A program made the translations under genes and the position numbers. Shown one piece after another: positions 34,116 through 43,146 of a stretch of DNA of 64,000 nucleotides (positions within the stretch are counted from its first letter, which is position 1; every line of letters begins with the position of its first letter). Under the pieces are notes generated by a model. It saw nothing but the letters and a program-made list of their open reading frames with translations. It did not search any database and was not told the DNA's origin. The stretch spans positions 13,018-77,017 of the forward strand of contig JBPCJY010000132.1 of the NCBI GenBank assembly GCA_051004815.1, given 5' to 3'. Origin of the DNA: JBBQXY01 sp051004815. GTDB lineage: Bacteria > Chloroflexota > Ktedonobacteria > Ktedonobacterales > Ktedonobacteraceae.

Positions 34116-35321
34116 ATGCTCGATAATCAAGACGTGCCTCCTGATCCTCTCGTAGCCCATGGTACCCAAAAGATTCGCTGGGCCGCAATGCATCAGAAGC
34201 TCCTACAAAGACTGCGGATACAGTTTAGCGAGACGAAGCCTTTCGCTGGTTTGACTATCGGTATGTGCTTGCATGTCGAACCGAAGACTGCCGTACTCTG
34301 TTATGTCCTGCAAGCTGGCGGTGCCAATGTGATCATTACCGGCAGTCCTGGCACCACGAAGAACGATGTAGCAGCCGCACTGCGTCACGCGGGAGTCACC
34401 GTCTATGGACAGCAGGAAGATGATAGCACCAGCCACCAGGAGAATATCCGTCAGGTAATGTCACATAATCCTCATCTCCTCCTTGATAATGGGGCCGATC
34501 TCGTCGCAACCTATCTTGCCCATCCAGAGCAAAGCCGGATCATCGCTGGCACCGAGGAGACTACAACCGGTGCTAACCGTCTACGGGGAGAACTGCACGG
34601 AACCGTCTCATTCCCCATCATCGTAATCAATGATAGTCCCCTTAAACTCATCATAGAGAACGAGCATGGCGTAGGGCCAACCATCGTCGAGGGATTTATG
34701 CGTGAGACAAACCTGTTAGTGCAGTCCAGGAGTTTCGTCGTCTTTGGCTATGGCTCCGTTGGCCGTGGCATTGCCCGTTGCCTACGCAAGCTAGGCGGTC
34801 ATGTGGCCGTCGTAGACCCAGACTCCATTCGCGCACTCGAAGCCGTTCTGGACGGTATGCGCGTCACAACACTTACGGAAGCCTTGGGCATTGGCGAGGT
34901 ATTCTTCACCGCCACGGGCAGAGCGGGAGCCATAACCTCTGATGCCATTGATCGTCTACCCGATGGAGCCATCCTGGCAAATGCTGGTCACTTCTCATGG
35001 GAAATCGACATCGCTGGTTTGAGAAGTAGAGCCACCTCGGTCGAACGCTTCCGTGAGTGGGTCGAACTCTTCACCCTTGCCGATGGCAGGCACATAACCC
35101 TCCTCGCCCAAGGTGAGATGCTAAACCTCGCGGGCGGCGGTGGCAATCCCATCGAGACGATGGATCTTGGTTTCGCTCTACAGGCGCAATCGCTTGCCTA
35201 TTTGGTCGCCCATCATAAAGAACTCTCACCAGGGCCACAACCCGTTCCCGCTGAGATCAACGCCACCGTAGCCCGCTGGATGGTCGAAAGCCTCTCGCAC
35301 AGCACTTCCGCGCCGACATAA
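34116..35321 (+). CDS. Divergent adenosylhomocysteinase-family protein
   Basis: A 401-residue protein with the SAHH layout: CLHVEPKTAV (His53), LLLDNGADLV, EETTTG at 147-152, INDSPLK (Lys177) and the NAD-binding Rossmann loop GYGSVGRG at 211-218. Compared with canonical SAHH, the DDGGD motif is DNGAD (second Asp to Asn) and the FDN after the catalytic Lys is IEN (Asp to Glu). The C-terminal tail that completes the partner's NAD site is absent; it ends AEINATVARWMVESLSHS. The fold and NAD binding are likely; reversible SAH hydrolysis is uncertain. It could act on another nucleoside. Downstream of an exporter gene on the same strand. Confidence 0.75.
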   Translation: MLDNQDVPPDPLVAHGTQKIRWAAMHQKLLQRLRIQFSETKPFAGLTIGMCLHVEPKTAVLCYVLQAGGANVIITGSPGTTKNDVAAALRHAGVTVYGQQEDDSTSHQENIRQVMSHNPHLLLDNGADLVATYLAHPEQSRIIAGTEETTTGANRLRGELHGTVSFPIIVINDSPLKLIIENEHGVGPTIVEGFMRETNLLVQSRSFVVFGYGSVGRGIARCLRKLGGHVAVVDPDSIRALEAVLDGMRVTTLTEALGIGEVFFTATGRAGAITSDAIDRLPDGAILANAGHFSWEIDIAGLRSRATSVERFREWVELFTLADGRHITLLAQGEMLNLAGGGGNPIETMDLGFALQAQSLAYLVAHHKELSPGPQPVPAEINATVARWMVESLSHSTSAPT

Positions 35322-35325
35322 TACC

Positions 35326-35372
35326 ACAAGGAGTCTAGCAAAAACACTTGTTGCATAGACCCCTTGTTTTTA
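35326..35372 (+). terminator. Rho-independent terminator
   Basis: ACAAGGAGTCTA (35326-35337) pairs with TAGACCCCTTGT (35356-35367, one mismatch), followed by TTTTTAT. It ends the SAHH-like transcript, and its reverse may serve the convergent acyl-CoA dehydrogenase gene. Confidence 0.75.
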
Positions 35373-35382
35373 TACTGCAAGC

Positions 35383-36582
35383 TTAATGCGGCGAGAAGGC
35401 TTGTTTCCCGGTAATCTCCCGTCCCACAATCAGTGACTGGATCGTATCGGTTCCCTCGTAAGTGAACACCGCCTCAATGTCCGCGTGGTGACGAGCAATG
35501 TGGTATTCAAGCAGAATTCCATTGCCACCAAGCATCTCGCGTGCGTCAGCAACGACCTCACGAGCCAAACGAGCATTGTTCATTTTCGCCATCGAAGCCA
35601 TAGCCGCCGTCATCTTACCCTCTTCCTGTAGTTGCGCAAGCCGCAAGCACAGGAGTTGCATGGTGGTTACACTGGCGACCATCGAAGCCAGCTTATTCTG
35701 GATGATCTGAAAGCTGACGAGCGGCTTACCAAACTGAATACGCTCCTTGGCATAGGTGAGCGCGATCTCATAGGCCGCCACGGCATGACCAACCGCTTCC
35801 CAGGCAACACCAGAACGCGTGGCAGTGAGCACGAGTGCCGTGTCCTTGAAGCTCCGCGAAAGAGCAAGACGGTTCTCTGCCGGTACATGCACATCGGTGA
35901 GTGTAATATCCGCCTGCCATACGGCCCGTTTGGATACTTTTCCGGTCATCACCTTTGGCTCAAAACCAGGTGTGCCTTTCTCCACGAGGAAACCGCCCAC
36001 GTTGCCTTCATCGTCACGCGCCCAGATAACCGTCACATCAGCAAAGGAGGCGTTCCCAATCCAGCGTTTCGCTCCGTTCAAAATGTACTCATCGCCAACA
36101 CGATGCGCCTTCGTCTCCAGCGCGACCGCGTCCGAACCATGATCGGGTTCGGTCAGCCCGAATGCGCCGATCTTTTCCATACGCGCCATGGCTGGCAGCC
36201 AGCGTTGTTTCTGTTCTTCCGAGCCGAGCATCGAGATCGAATGCATAGCCAAACCGGAGTGAACGCCGAAAAATGTGCAGACACTAGCATCCCCACGCGC
36301 AAACTCTAACATAATGAGACCAGTGGCTATCGCGCTCAAACCAGGACTCCCATACCCCTGGATATCGACTCCTGAAATGTTGAGCGCGGCAATCTTGGGT
36401 ATAAGTTCAAAGGGGAACTCCGCCCGTTCCCAATAATCGTTGATGATAGGAATGACCTCCTGGTCGCAGAAGGCACGTACCTTATCGCGCACACTGCGAT
36501 CCTCCTCAGTCAAGAGCTCATCCATCAAATAAAAGTCAGTTCCAAGCGACTGTCCCAGTGTATGCCTGATATCAGTGACCAT
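35383..36582 (-). CDS. Acyl-CoA dehydrogenase, glutaryl-CoA dehydrogenase-like
   Basis: A 399-residue flavoprotein. The family motifs are present: GAFGLTEPDHGSDA (FAD/substrate), GAKRWIGNASFADV, RIQFGKPLVSFQIIQNKLA and EMLGGNGILLEYHIARHHAD. AVFTYEGTDTIQSLIVGREI holds the catalytic Glu just before GT, as in glutaryl-CoA and short-branched members. The reaction is alpha,beta-dehydrogenation of an acyl-CoA with electron transfer to ETF; glutaryl-CoA (with decarboxylation) is the closest guess. It is a single gene, divergent from comM. Confidence 0.92.
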   Translation of the reverse strand: MVTDIRHTLGQSLGTDFYLMDELLTEEDRSVRDKVRAFCDQEVIPIINDYWERAEFPFELIPKIAALNISGVDIQGYGSPGLSAIATGLIMLEFARGDASVCTFFGVHSGLAMHSISMLGSEEQKQRWLPAMARMEKIGAFGLTEPDHGSDAVALETKAHRVGDEYILNGAKRWIGNASFADVTVIWARDDEGNVGGFLVEKGTPGFEPKVMTGKVSKRAVWQADITLTDVHVPAENRLALSRSFKDTALVLTATRSGVAWEAVGHAVAAYEIALTYAKERIQFGKPLVSFQIIQNKLASMVASVTTMQLLCLRLAQLQEEGKMTAAMASMAKMNNARLAREVVADAREMLGGNGILLEYHIARHHADIEAVFTYEGTDTIQSLIVGREITGKQAFSPH

Positions 36583-36672
36583 GTTTGCTTCCTTTCATGC
36601 TCAATTGACCCCTACATTTTTCCCTCACTATTATATCATTCGTAAGGATAGAGATTTCCAGAAGTTGAACTC

Positions 36673-36701
36673 TTGCTTTTTCTCTGCAACTCATGCATAA
36701 T
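36673..36701 (+). promoter_or_regulatory. Promoter of comM
   Basis: TTGCTT (36673-36678), 17 bases, CATAAT (36696-36701). Initiation near 36708 leaves a short leader with GAGGAGG about 10 bases before ATG 36735. Confidence 0.55.
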
Positions 36702-36734
36702 ACACTGGAAATATGCTGAGGAGGCCCGACATCT

Positions 36735-38264
36735 ATGTTGGCTAAGGTACAAAGCTGCGCGGTCATCGGTCTTGAAGGAGCACTCGTCGAAGTTGAAGTT
36801 GACTTATCAAATGGCCTCGCCGCTTTCACAATTGTTGGCTTGCCCGATGCTGCTGTCAATGAAGCAAAAGAGCGTGTTCGCTCAGCAATCAAGAACAGTG
36901 GCGGTCTTTTCCCCTACAAACGTATCACTGCGAACCTCGCCCCCGCTGATATCCGCAAAGAAGGCCCCGCTTATGATCTTCCTATAGCCATAGGCGTATT
37001 GTTGGCATCGGGCCAGATTAATCCTGACAAACAAATAGACGAATGTCTATTTCTGGGTGAGCTTTCCCTCGATGGCAGTGTTCGCCATACCAATGGTATT
37101 CTTCCCATGGTGGCCCTTGCCTGTGAGAAGAAAGTTTCTACCGTCTTTGTACCCGCCTCCGATGCCATGGAAGCGGCCCTCTTGCACGGCGTCACCATTT
37201 ATCCCGTTGAGACGCTCGGCCAGCTTATCGCACACCTCAATGATGAGCGCAAGATAGAGCCTTATATCCCTGATCCTAGTATCCTCGATACCTTAGACCA
37301 GGTCAACTATGGTCAGGACATGGCCGCTGTACGGGGACAAGAACACGTCAAACGCGCTTTAGAGGTGGCAGCCAGTGGTGGCCACAATATTTTGATGAGC
37401 GGCCCTCCTGGATCAGGTAAGACCCTGTTGGCTCGTTCTGTCCCTTCCATCCTGCCCCGTATGATTATTGAAGAGGCTTTAGACGTTACCAAAATTTACA
37501 GTGTCAGCGGAATGCTGCCATCCGATATGCCCCTGGTGCTGCAACGTCCCTTCCGTGCGCCACATCACACCATCAGCCATGCTGGACTGGTTGGTGGCGG
37601 ACGCATACCTCGTCCCGGTGAAATTAGTCTCTCGCATCGCGGCGTCCTCTTCCTGGATGAGCTCCCCGAATTCGGGCAGACCGTCCTGGAAGTATTGCGC
37701 CAACCCTTGGAGGATAAAGTAGTCACCATCTCGCGTGCCCAGGGTACCATCACCTATCCCGCCAACTTTATGCTCGTTGGCGCGATGAATCCGTGTCCTT
37801 GCGGCTATTACGGCGATCCCGTCAAAGAATGTACCTGCTCGGCTACCGCCATTGCTCGTTACCAGAAGCGCATCAGTGGCCCATTATTAGATCGCATCGA
37901 CATCCATGTCGAGGTACCTCGCGTCGATTACGAGAAGCTAGCCGATAAGCGCAATGTCGAGAAATCCGAAACCATCCGCCAACGTGTGCAAGCGGCCCGT
38001 ACCCGCCAGCTCGACCGTTTCAAAGGCACACCCACCACCTGCAACACCGAAATGGGGCCAACCGAAGTGCGCGACTTCTGCCAAACCGACCCCTCCGGTG
38101 AAAAACTGCTCAAAGCCGCCATGCAACAACTTCACCTCTCCGCCCGTGCCTACCACCGCGTCTTGAAACTGGCACGCACCATTGCGGATTTGGCGGGGAG
38201 CGATATGATTGCTGCCAATCACATCGCCGAAGCCATCCAATACAGACCGCGAGTGGGGATGTAG
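36735..38264 (+). CDS. comM: ComM/YifB-type AAA+ ATPase (Mg-chelatase-like)
   Basis: A 509-residue protein, the usual family length. The N-terminal ChlI-like domain (ANLAPADIRKEGPAYDLPIA, VFVPASDAMEAALLHGV) is followed by the AAA+ module. Walker A GPPGSGKTL lies near 221-229, and Walker B VLFLDELPEF lies near 303-312. A zinc-like CPCGYYGDPVKECTC segment and C-terminal helices (HRVLKLARTIADLAGSDMIA) follow. ComM is a hexameric helicase that promotes branch migration in natural transformation. The last 148 bp are repeated after the downstream toxin gene and the last 27 bp after sbcC, which marks this gene's 3' end as an insertion site. Confidence 0.95.
   Translation: MLAKVQSCAVIGLEGALVEVEVDLSNGLAAFTIVGLPDAAVNEAKERVRSAIKNSGGLFPYKRITANLAPADIRKEGPAYDLPIAIGVLLASGQINPDKQIDECLFLGELSLDGSVRHTNGILPMVALACEKKVSTVFVPASDAMEAALLHGVTIYPVETLGQLIAHLNDERKIEPYIPDPSILDTLDQVNYGQDMAAVRGQEHVKRALEVAASGGHNILMSGPPGSGKTLLARSVPSILPRMIIEEALDVTKIYSVSGMLPSDMPLVLQRPFRAPHHTISHAGLVGGGRIPRPGEISLSHRGVLFLDELPEFGQTVLEVLRQPLEDKVVTISRAQGTITYPANFMLVGAMNPCPCGYYGDPVKECTCSATAIARYQKRISGPLLDRIDIHVEVPRVDYEKLADKRNVEKSETIRQRVQAARTRQLDRFKGTPTTCNTEMGPTEVRDFCQTDPSGEKLLKAAMQQLHLSARAYHRVLKLARTIADLAGSDMIAANHIAEAIQYRPRVGM
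38117..38264 (+). repeat. comM 3' end, direct repeat copy 1 (in the intact gene)
   Basis: This 148-bp segment, encoding the last 48 residues of ComM, is matched without gaps by 39051-39198. I count about 22 differing bases (about 85% identity), nearly all synonymous. Confidence 0.9.
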
Positions 38265-38291
38265 GAGTAAAGGATATACTTTGATATGTAG

Positions 38292-38320
38292 TTGGCATGA
38301 CTATAGGTTTATGATATGGT
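38292..38320 (+). promoter_or_regulatory. Possible promoter of the toxin-antitoxin pair
   Basis: TTGGCA (38292-38297), 17 bases, TATGGT (38315-38320). The spacing is ideal and both boxes are partial matches. Confidence 0.4.
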
Positions 38321-38376
38321 GTATTGAAGGAACGAATGAATAATCAGCCATGCACGAGAAAACAATGGAGGAAGCT

Positions 38377-38616
38377 ATGGCAACTGAAATACGAGTGCAA
38401 ACAACTGTTTTGCCTGGAGGCAGGATTGAAATTAGCACGCCAGAACTCATTCCGGGACAACACGCAACGGTTGTTGTCACCATTGAAGACAATGGACAAG
38501 TTGAGCAACACCATGTCATTGACATTCTGGCTGCTTTGCCGGGACACCAGCTTTTTCAGAACGCTGAAGAAGTGGATACTTATATGCACGCGGAGCGCGA
38601 TTCATGGGATCGCTAG
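38377..38616 (+). CDS. Putative antitoxin of a VapBC-like pair
   Basis: The ATG at 38377 is used because GGAGG ends 5 bases before it; the ATG at 38350 lacks such a site. The 79-residue product begins MATEIRVQTTVLPGGRIEIS and has a beta-strand-rich N-terminus (GGRIEISTPELIPGQHATVV) followed by an acidic, helical tail (EEVDTYMHAERDSWDR). There is no sequence-level match to a named antitoxin family that I can state. The call rests on size, the acidic tail and the 13-base overlap with a PIN-domain gene. DNA binding by the N-terminal part and toxin neutralisation by the tail are inferred. Confidence 0.65.
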   Translation: MATEIRVQTTVLPGGRIEISTPELIPGQHATVVVTIEDNGQVEQHHVIDILAALPGHQLFQNAEEVDTYMHAERDSWDR

Positions 38617-39047
38617 TCTTGCCCTCCAGTGGCATAGTCTACCTGGATGCCAACTGCTTCATTTACAGCATTGAGCGGATTGATCCCTACCGAGCAATCC
38701 TCGATACTCTCTGGCAAACTGTAAGCGGTGGACAGGTAAGGGTTGTCACTAGTGAATTGACTTTGCTTGAAGTACTGGTCAAACCACTCAAGGTAGGTGA
38801 TACCATCACTGCCACAACATTCCGCACGGTACTACGACGTACTCCTGACGTGCAGATGATGCCGATTACACAGGCTGTGCTGGAAGAGGCAGCAAATCTG
38901 AGAGCAACATTGAATTTCAGAACACCCGATGCAATCCATGTGGCGACTGCATTGTTGAATGGGTGTGAACTCTTTGTGACTAATGATAGTGGCTTTCGCC
39001 GAATTTCTGGTCTGGCTGTAGCAATGCTCAGTGAAATGGCTCCATGA
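38604..39047 (+). CDS. PIN-domain ribonuclease toxin (VapC-like)
   Basis: A 147-residue protein with the PIN acidic residues in order: IVYLDANCFIYSIE (Asp near 15), SELTLLEVLVKPL (Glu), RTPDAIHVATALLNGC (Asp) and LFVTNDSGFRRI (Asp). A Mg-dependent endoribonuclease is expected, held inactive by the overlapping upstream gene. GGAG lies 8 bases before the ATG, inside the antitoxin gene. Four bases after its stop begins a second copy of the comM 3' end, showing that the pair was acquired as a cassette. Confidence 0.88.
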   Translation: MGSLVLPSSGIVYLDANCFIYSIERIDPYRAILDTLWQTVSGGQVRVVTSELTLLEVLVKPLKVGDTITATTFRTVLRRTPDVQMMPITQAVLEEAANLRATLNFRTPDAIHVATALLNGCELFVTNDSGFRRISGLAVAMLSEMAP

Positions 39048-39050
39048 GTA

Positions 39051-39198
39051 CGCCATGCAACAACTCCACCTCTCCGCCCGTGCCTACCACCGCGTCCTCA
39101 AACCGGCACGCACGATAGCCGACCTCGCCGAAAGCGACATGATCGCGGCCAATCACATCGCCGAGGCCATCCAGTACAGGCCGAGAGTGGGAATGTAA
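39051..39198 (+). repeat. Displaced comM 3' end, direct repeat copy 2
   Basis: Encodes, with no start codon context, MQQLHLSARAYHRVLKPART and on to YRPRVGM plus a stop. It differs from ComM only at two amino acids (Leu to Pro, Gly to Glu) but at about 22 nucleotides. This pattern of mostly silent changes means the sequence diverged while still part of a functional comM, so one copy was imported. Confidence 0.9.
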
Positions 39199-39324
39199 TG
39201 CTCAAGGAGACTTGATACGCCCGATTATGAAGTCTTCATTGACTTGAGCTATAACATTCCCCACTATTTGCAGGAGCGAAGAGGTCACTTGAGAGTCTCT
39301 CAAGAACGATCAAGAGGAACGGAA

Positions 39325-40587
39325 ATGAGTGAAATTCGTTTAATTCACTTTGCTGATATCCATTTAGGATTTACGGGACCTACCGATCTAGTCCTTACTA
39401 AGGCTGAAAATGCACGAGCAGTAGGCCGCTATGTGCGAGAAGTCGATATAGAAGAAACTGTAAGGAGGATGATGAGAGATTTAATCCATGCACAACCCTC
39501 TGTTGATATGGTAGTCATCGCAGGAGATCTCTTTCATAAGTCAGTTCCCTATCCGCGTGCTGTTAGTTTTGCTGCTAAGATGATTCGAACATTGATGATC
39601 CATGACATTCCTGTCGTCATTGTCGATGGGAACCATGAGACAGCAAATGTACTACTTATGGGAAGTCCCACGACGTTTCTCAGAGAATTAAATGCGCACG
39701 TTATTAATGGAAGTAGCTATGAGGTTTTGCGCGATTGCTGGAAATGTAGATCATCTGAGAGACAAGCACGAATTTCTAAACTAGCCATTCATGCTCTGCC
39801 ATACCGTGCGCTGCGTGGTAACCCAGACCTTACTGGCCTACACCCTATTCCTGGATACCTTAATGTGTTGCTTACTCATGGCCGTATCTCTGGTATGAAC
39901 GAATTGAATTCTCTGCATCATTTATCTTATAGCATTCCCCCGGCTGTTTTGCAACGGGGTTGGGATTACGTAGCACTGGGAGACTGGCATATCCATCGCT
40001 ACCAGCCGCTGAAAAATGTACCAGCATTCTATGCGGGAAGTTTGGAAGCCCTCAATTTCGGTGAGGCCGTGACATATCCTCTACGCCCCAATGATACTTA
40101 TGCTGTACATGGAGCATTGGATGTCCGCTTGCACATAGGTGAGCCAGCGGATGTACGGAGCTTGGTGAACAGAGATGCGCGTCCAGTCTTACGCTTGGAA
40201 CCTATTGATGCGATACATGAAAATGTTAAGACTCTCATGGATATTTTGCATGTACGAATCCATAATGGACTTCCAGCCCATGCCATTGTTTTGTTGGAGG
40301 TAAACAATATCCTTCCACAATTATGGGGGCAACTTGATCATGCCACCATTGCAAAACTACGCAAATTGGTGCGCCGTTGTGATATTCGTTGGAATTTTCA
40401 GCGTATTGCTTCTTCGAAGATCAGTGAAGCTATGTCTGGGGCAGCGTTAGATCGTCAATGGGCGCGTTTCCTCGAGCTAAGAGAGAAAGATACTGCCGAG
40501 CGTGATTGGTATAAAGATGAGGGCATGAAGCGCGTCGAAGAGGCACGTCGCATTTTACAGATTGTATATGCACAGGAAGGTGAATAG
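39325..40587 (+). CDS. SbcD/Mre11-like DNA exonuclease subunit
   Basis: ATG 39325 follows AGAGGAACGG; an upstream in-frame start at 39244 would add 27 residues unlike the family. The 420-residue product has the calcineurin-like metallophosphoesterase motifs: FADIHLGF (Asp11, His13), VVIAGDLFH, VDGNHET, LLTHGR and ALGDWHIHRYQ. With the Rad50-like ATPase three bases downstream, it should form a Mn-dependent nuclease complex acting on DNA ends and hairpins. The C-terminal region (DRQWARFLELREKDTAERDW) is helical, as expected for Rad50 docking. Codon use is poorer in GC than in comM. Confidence 0.88.
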   Translation: MSEIRLIHFADIHLGFTGPTDLVLTKAENARAVGRYVREVDIEETVRRMMRDLIHAQPSVDMVVIAGDLFHKSVPYPRAVSFAAKMIRTLMIHDIPVVIVDGNHETANVLLMGSPTTFLRELNAHVINGSSYEVLRDCWKCRSSERQARISKLAIHALPYRALRGNPDLTGLHPIPGYLNVLLTHGRISGMNELNSLHHLSYSIPPAVLQRGWDYVALGDWHIHRYQPLKNVPAFYAGSLEALNFGEAVTYPLRPNDTYAVHGALDVRLHIGEPADVRSLVNRDARPVLRLEPIDAIHENVKTLMDILHVRIHNGLPAHAIVLLEVNNILPQLWGQLDHATIAKLRKLVRRCDIRWNFQRIASSKISEAMSGAALDRQWARFLELREKDTAERDWYKDEGMKRVEEARRILQIVYAQEGE

Positions 40588-40590
40588 CCG

Positions 40591-43143
40591 ATGGTTCAAC
40601 AAGCGTTAACATTGCAACTAAAGAATTATCGACGCTTTGTGGCAACAGGTACCATTGCTTTTGAACCGAGACTTACCATCATTAGTGGGCTAAATGGAGC
40701 TGGTAAAAGCACTTTAATTGAAGCTTTCACTTATGCTTTATTTGGACCCAGTTCCAAACGTGGACAAGGTATTTTTGATATCCGTACTGATTCTCTCAAT
40801 GAACCAGTACGTGTGGAATGCAAGCTATTTATTGATGACCAGGAAGTACATATTATTCGTTTTGGCAATGCCGCTGAATTGCGTATCAACAATACCATCC
40901 AGGTGCAAGGCGGGGCAAATAGCGGAAAATCTGTTACCGCACGTATTATTGCTCTGTTAGGGGGGCTTACTCGCGAGCAGTTTGAGCGTACCTATGTTGC
41001 ATTACAGGGAGATACAGCTGGACTGGTAACAGAGAAAGCTAATGAACGTCGTCAAATCATTGAGAAAATTTTACAATTGGAGGTTCTTACCAAGGCAGTA
41101 GAGTTACAGGCAAACAGTTGCGAGATTGTCAAAGGTGGCGTCATTTCTCTTGGCAATCTCGTTTGTGATGACTTATCTTTGGATACCGGGGCTCGAGGAC
41201 TTTTACGGAGCTTTCAGACTGCACGTGTGAGTCACACAAAAGTACAATATACACAGCAGTTATTGAAAATCATAGAAAAAGTGATCACTGAACGACAGAG
41301 AGGGTATCAGGAAACCGAAGCAGAAGTTTCTACGGTGCAGACGCAGATATTTACTCTAAAAGAGCAATGGCAAGAACATCAGGTGATAACTGAACGGGCA
41401 AGCAGTGACTGTGAGGAGCTGGAGGAGTGCCAAAATAAACATAATGCTTTTCAAGAAAATATTGCTAATGTCGATGGGAAGATAGAGCAAAGTAGGCAGG
41501 ATATAGAAAAGTATCAGGATACTATACAACAAACAGAGCAATATGCTGATCTCTCAGCTACATACCACAAGTTGCAGGAAGCTATAAAAAACTATGAGAT
41601 ACGATTAGAGCGTATCCCCTTTATTAAAAATTGCTATGATACGTTTGTACAAGCTCAGTCGCAATTACGTGCCCTTGATGGTCAGTTAGGTGGGCTAACT
41701 CTTATTGATGAAGCATTGCGTCAAGCTAAAGAGCACGCGGAACGGGCGAAACGGTACATAGAGATGCTGAGTGGTAATGATCCAACGCAAGCAGACTACC
41801 AAGAATGGTATAAGCAAAGCGCAATACTCGACCATGAAGCCCAACAAGTTAAAGAAGCTATAAATCTGCTTACTAGCAGTTCAAATGATGCTCGTTGCCC
41901 AACATGTAATCAGCGTTTTGTAGAGCATACTCCAGAACACCGTATGCAACATTTGCGTACCTGGTTGAATGTAACGCATCAGCACAGACAAGATGAACTA
42001 CTACAACAAAAGCAGAGTATTGACGGCAGGCGGAAACAATGGGAGCAGGAGAAGAAAAAGGCGGAGAATGACTACGATCAACTACAGAAAAACGTTGTTG
42101 ATATTGAAAAGAAAGTCTCAACTAGGGATACGCTGATCATACAGCGTAAAGAGATGCATAGTCAATTTCTTGCGAGTCAGCACGCTTGGCTAGCGTTGGG
42201 AGAAAACATTCCAAATGCTCAAGTAGAAGTCACATTGCGAGAAAAACTGCATAATTTGAACAAACAGGCAAGCGTGCTCAAGACACAGGCAGATACTTAT
42301 GCACAGTTATCCTTCTTCAAGAGAAGCCTGGACGAGAAACAACAGGCTCAAAAGGAACTTAATCGTGAGAAACAAGTTTTGCTAGAGCACCAAAGAGCTC
42401 TCAATTATAACCCAGAAAATTTGCAATCGGCCAAAGACTTACTAATAAAGGCTCACCAGAAAGACATCGAGTTGCGCAGCCAACTTCAAGAGACTGAATT
42501 GGCTTTGAAAGATGCTCAGTTAATTGCGCAACAAGCTCAGAAGAACGTTGAAAGTGTACAGTCATACCATCGCCGTTTTAGGACTTATGTCCAAGAATAT
42601 TATAGAGAGGAACGTTTGCGTGAGCACTTGGAGGAGTTTAAAAAGCACTTCTTCGAAGCCAATGCAGAAGAAGTAATGAAACGTACTACTGAATTGCTTA
42701 TGCACGCCGTTACTGACCAATCCATTCTGGGTGTCAAATTTGATAGAGACGAATTCCAGTATCTTGATGCCAGTTATTCCGCACGTCCCATTAGTCGTCT
42801 GTCAGGTGGTGAAAAAGCCCTGGTTGGTTTATGTTTACGCATTGCATTAGCTGAGCAAGCACAAACCATTACTAAAACAGGGCGTGTAAAATTTCTCGTT
42901 CTGGATGAAGTACTCTCTTCATTAGACGACGAGCGAGCTGAGGCAGTGAAACGTATCCTTGATGATGTGCTACAACATGGAATTTTTGTACACATTATCA
43001 TGATTACCCATTTAGATACCGTTAAACAGAGCTGGCATGCACATTGGCTGTCTGTTCAAAAGTTGGACGGTAAAGTAAGTAGAGTTTTATCGGGCCTCCC
43101 CGGGGAAGTGCTTATAGGTTTGACTGAGGAGTTGGAGGTCTAA
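40591..43143 (+). CDS. SbcC/Rad50-like ATPase
   Basis: An 850-residue SMC-like protein. Walker A GLNGAGKST is at 33-41. Long coiled coils run from about 165 to 430 and 445 to 690, around a zinc hook CPTC at 436-439. The signature LSGGEKALVGLCLR and Walker B KFLVLDEVLSSLDDERA are in the C-terminal head. Shorter than E. coli SbcC (over 1000 residues), with correspondingly short coils. It forms an operon with the nuclease gene upstream. A 27-bp remnant of the comM 3' end starts 3 bases after its stop codon. Confidence 0.9.
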   Translation: MVQQALTLQLKNYRRFVATGTIAFEPRLTIISGLNGAGKSTLIEAFTYALFGPSSKRGQGIFDIRTDSLNEPVRVECKLFIDDQEVHIIRFGNAAELRINNTIQVQGGANSGKSVTARIIALLGGLTREQFERTYVALQGDTAGLVTEKANERRQIIEKILQLEVLTKAVELQANSCEIVKGGVISLGNLVCDDLSLDTGARGLLRSFQTARVSHTKVQYTQQLLKIIEKVITERQRGYQETEAEVSTVQTQIFTLKEQWQEHQVITERASSDCEELEECQNKHNAFQENIANVDGKIEQSRQDIEKYQDTIQQTEQYADLSATYHKLQEAIKNYEIRLERIPFIKNCYDTFVQAQSQLRALDGQLGGLTLIDEALRQAKEHAERAKRYIEMLSGNDPTQADYQEWYKQSAILDHEAQQVKEAINLLTSSSNDARCPTCNQRFVEHTPEHRMQHLRTWLNVTHQHRQDELLQQKQSIDGRRKQWEQEKKKAENDYDQLQKNVVDIEKKVSTRDTLIIQRKEMHSQFLASQHAWLALGENIPNAQVEVTLREKLHNLNKQASVLKTQADTYAQLSFFKRSLDEKQQAQKELNREKQVLLEHQRALNYNPENLQSAKDLLIKAHQKDIELRSQLQETELALKDAQLIAQQAQKNVESVQSYHRRFRTYVQEYYREERLREHLEEFKKHFFEANAEEVMKRTTELLMHAVTDQSILGVKFDRDEFQYLDASYSARPISRLSGGEKALVGLCLRIALAEQAQTITKTGRVKFLVLDEVLSSLDDERAEAVKRILDDVLQHGIFVHIIMITHLDTVKQSWHAHWLSVQKLDGKVSRVLSGLPGEVLIGLTEELEV

Positions 43144-43146
43144 AGC

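Noticed and set aside
39051..39198. A separate small gene beginning at ATG 39055
   Set aside because: It is the displaced end of comM; a 47-residue fragment of an AAA+ protein without a ribosome site.
38377..43143. The toxin-antitoxin and sbcCD genes as one operon
   Set aside because: They are separated by 277 bases that include the displaced comM end, so two acquisitions are more likely.
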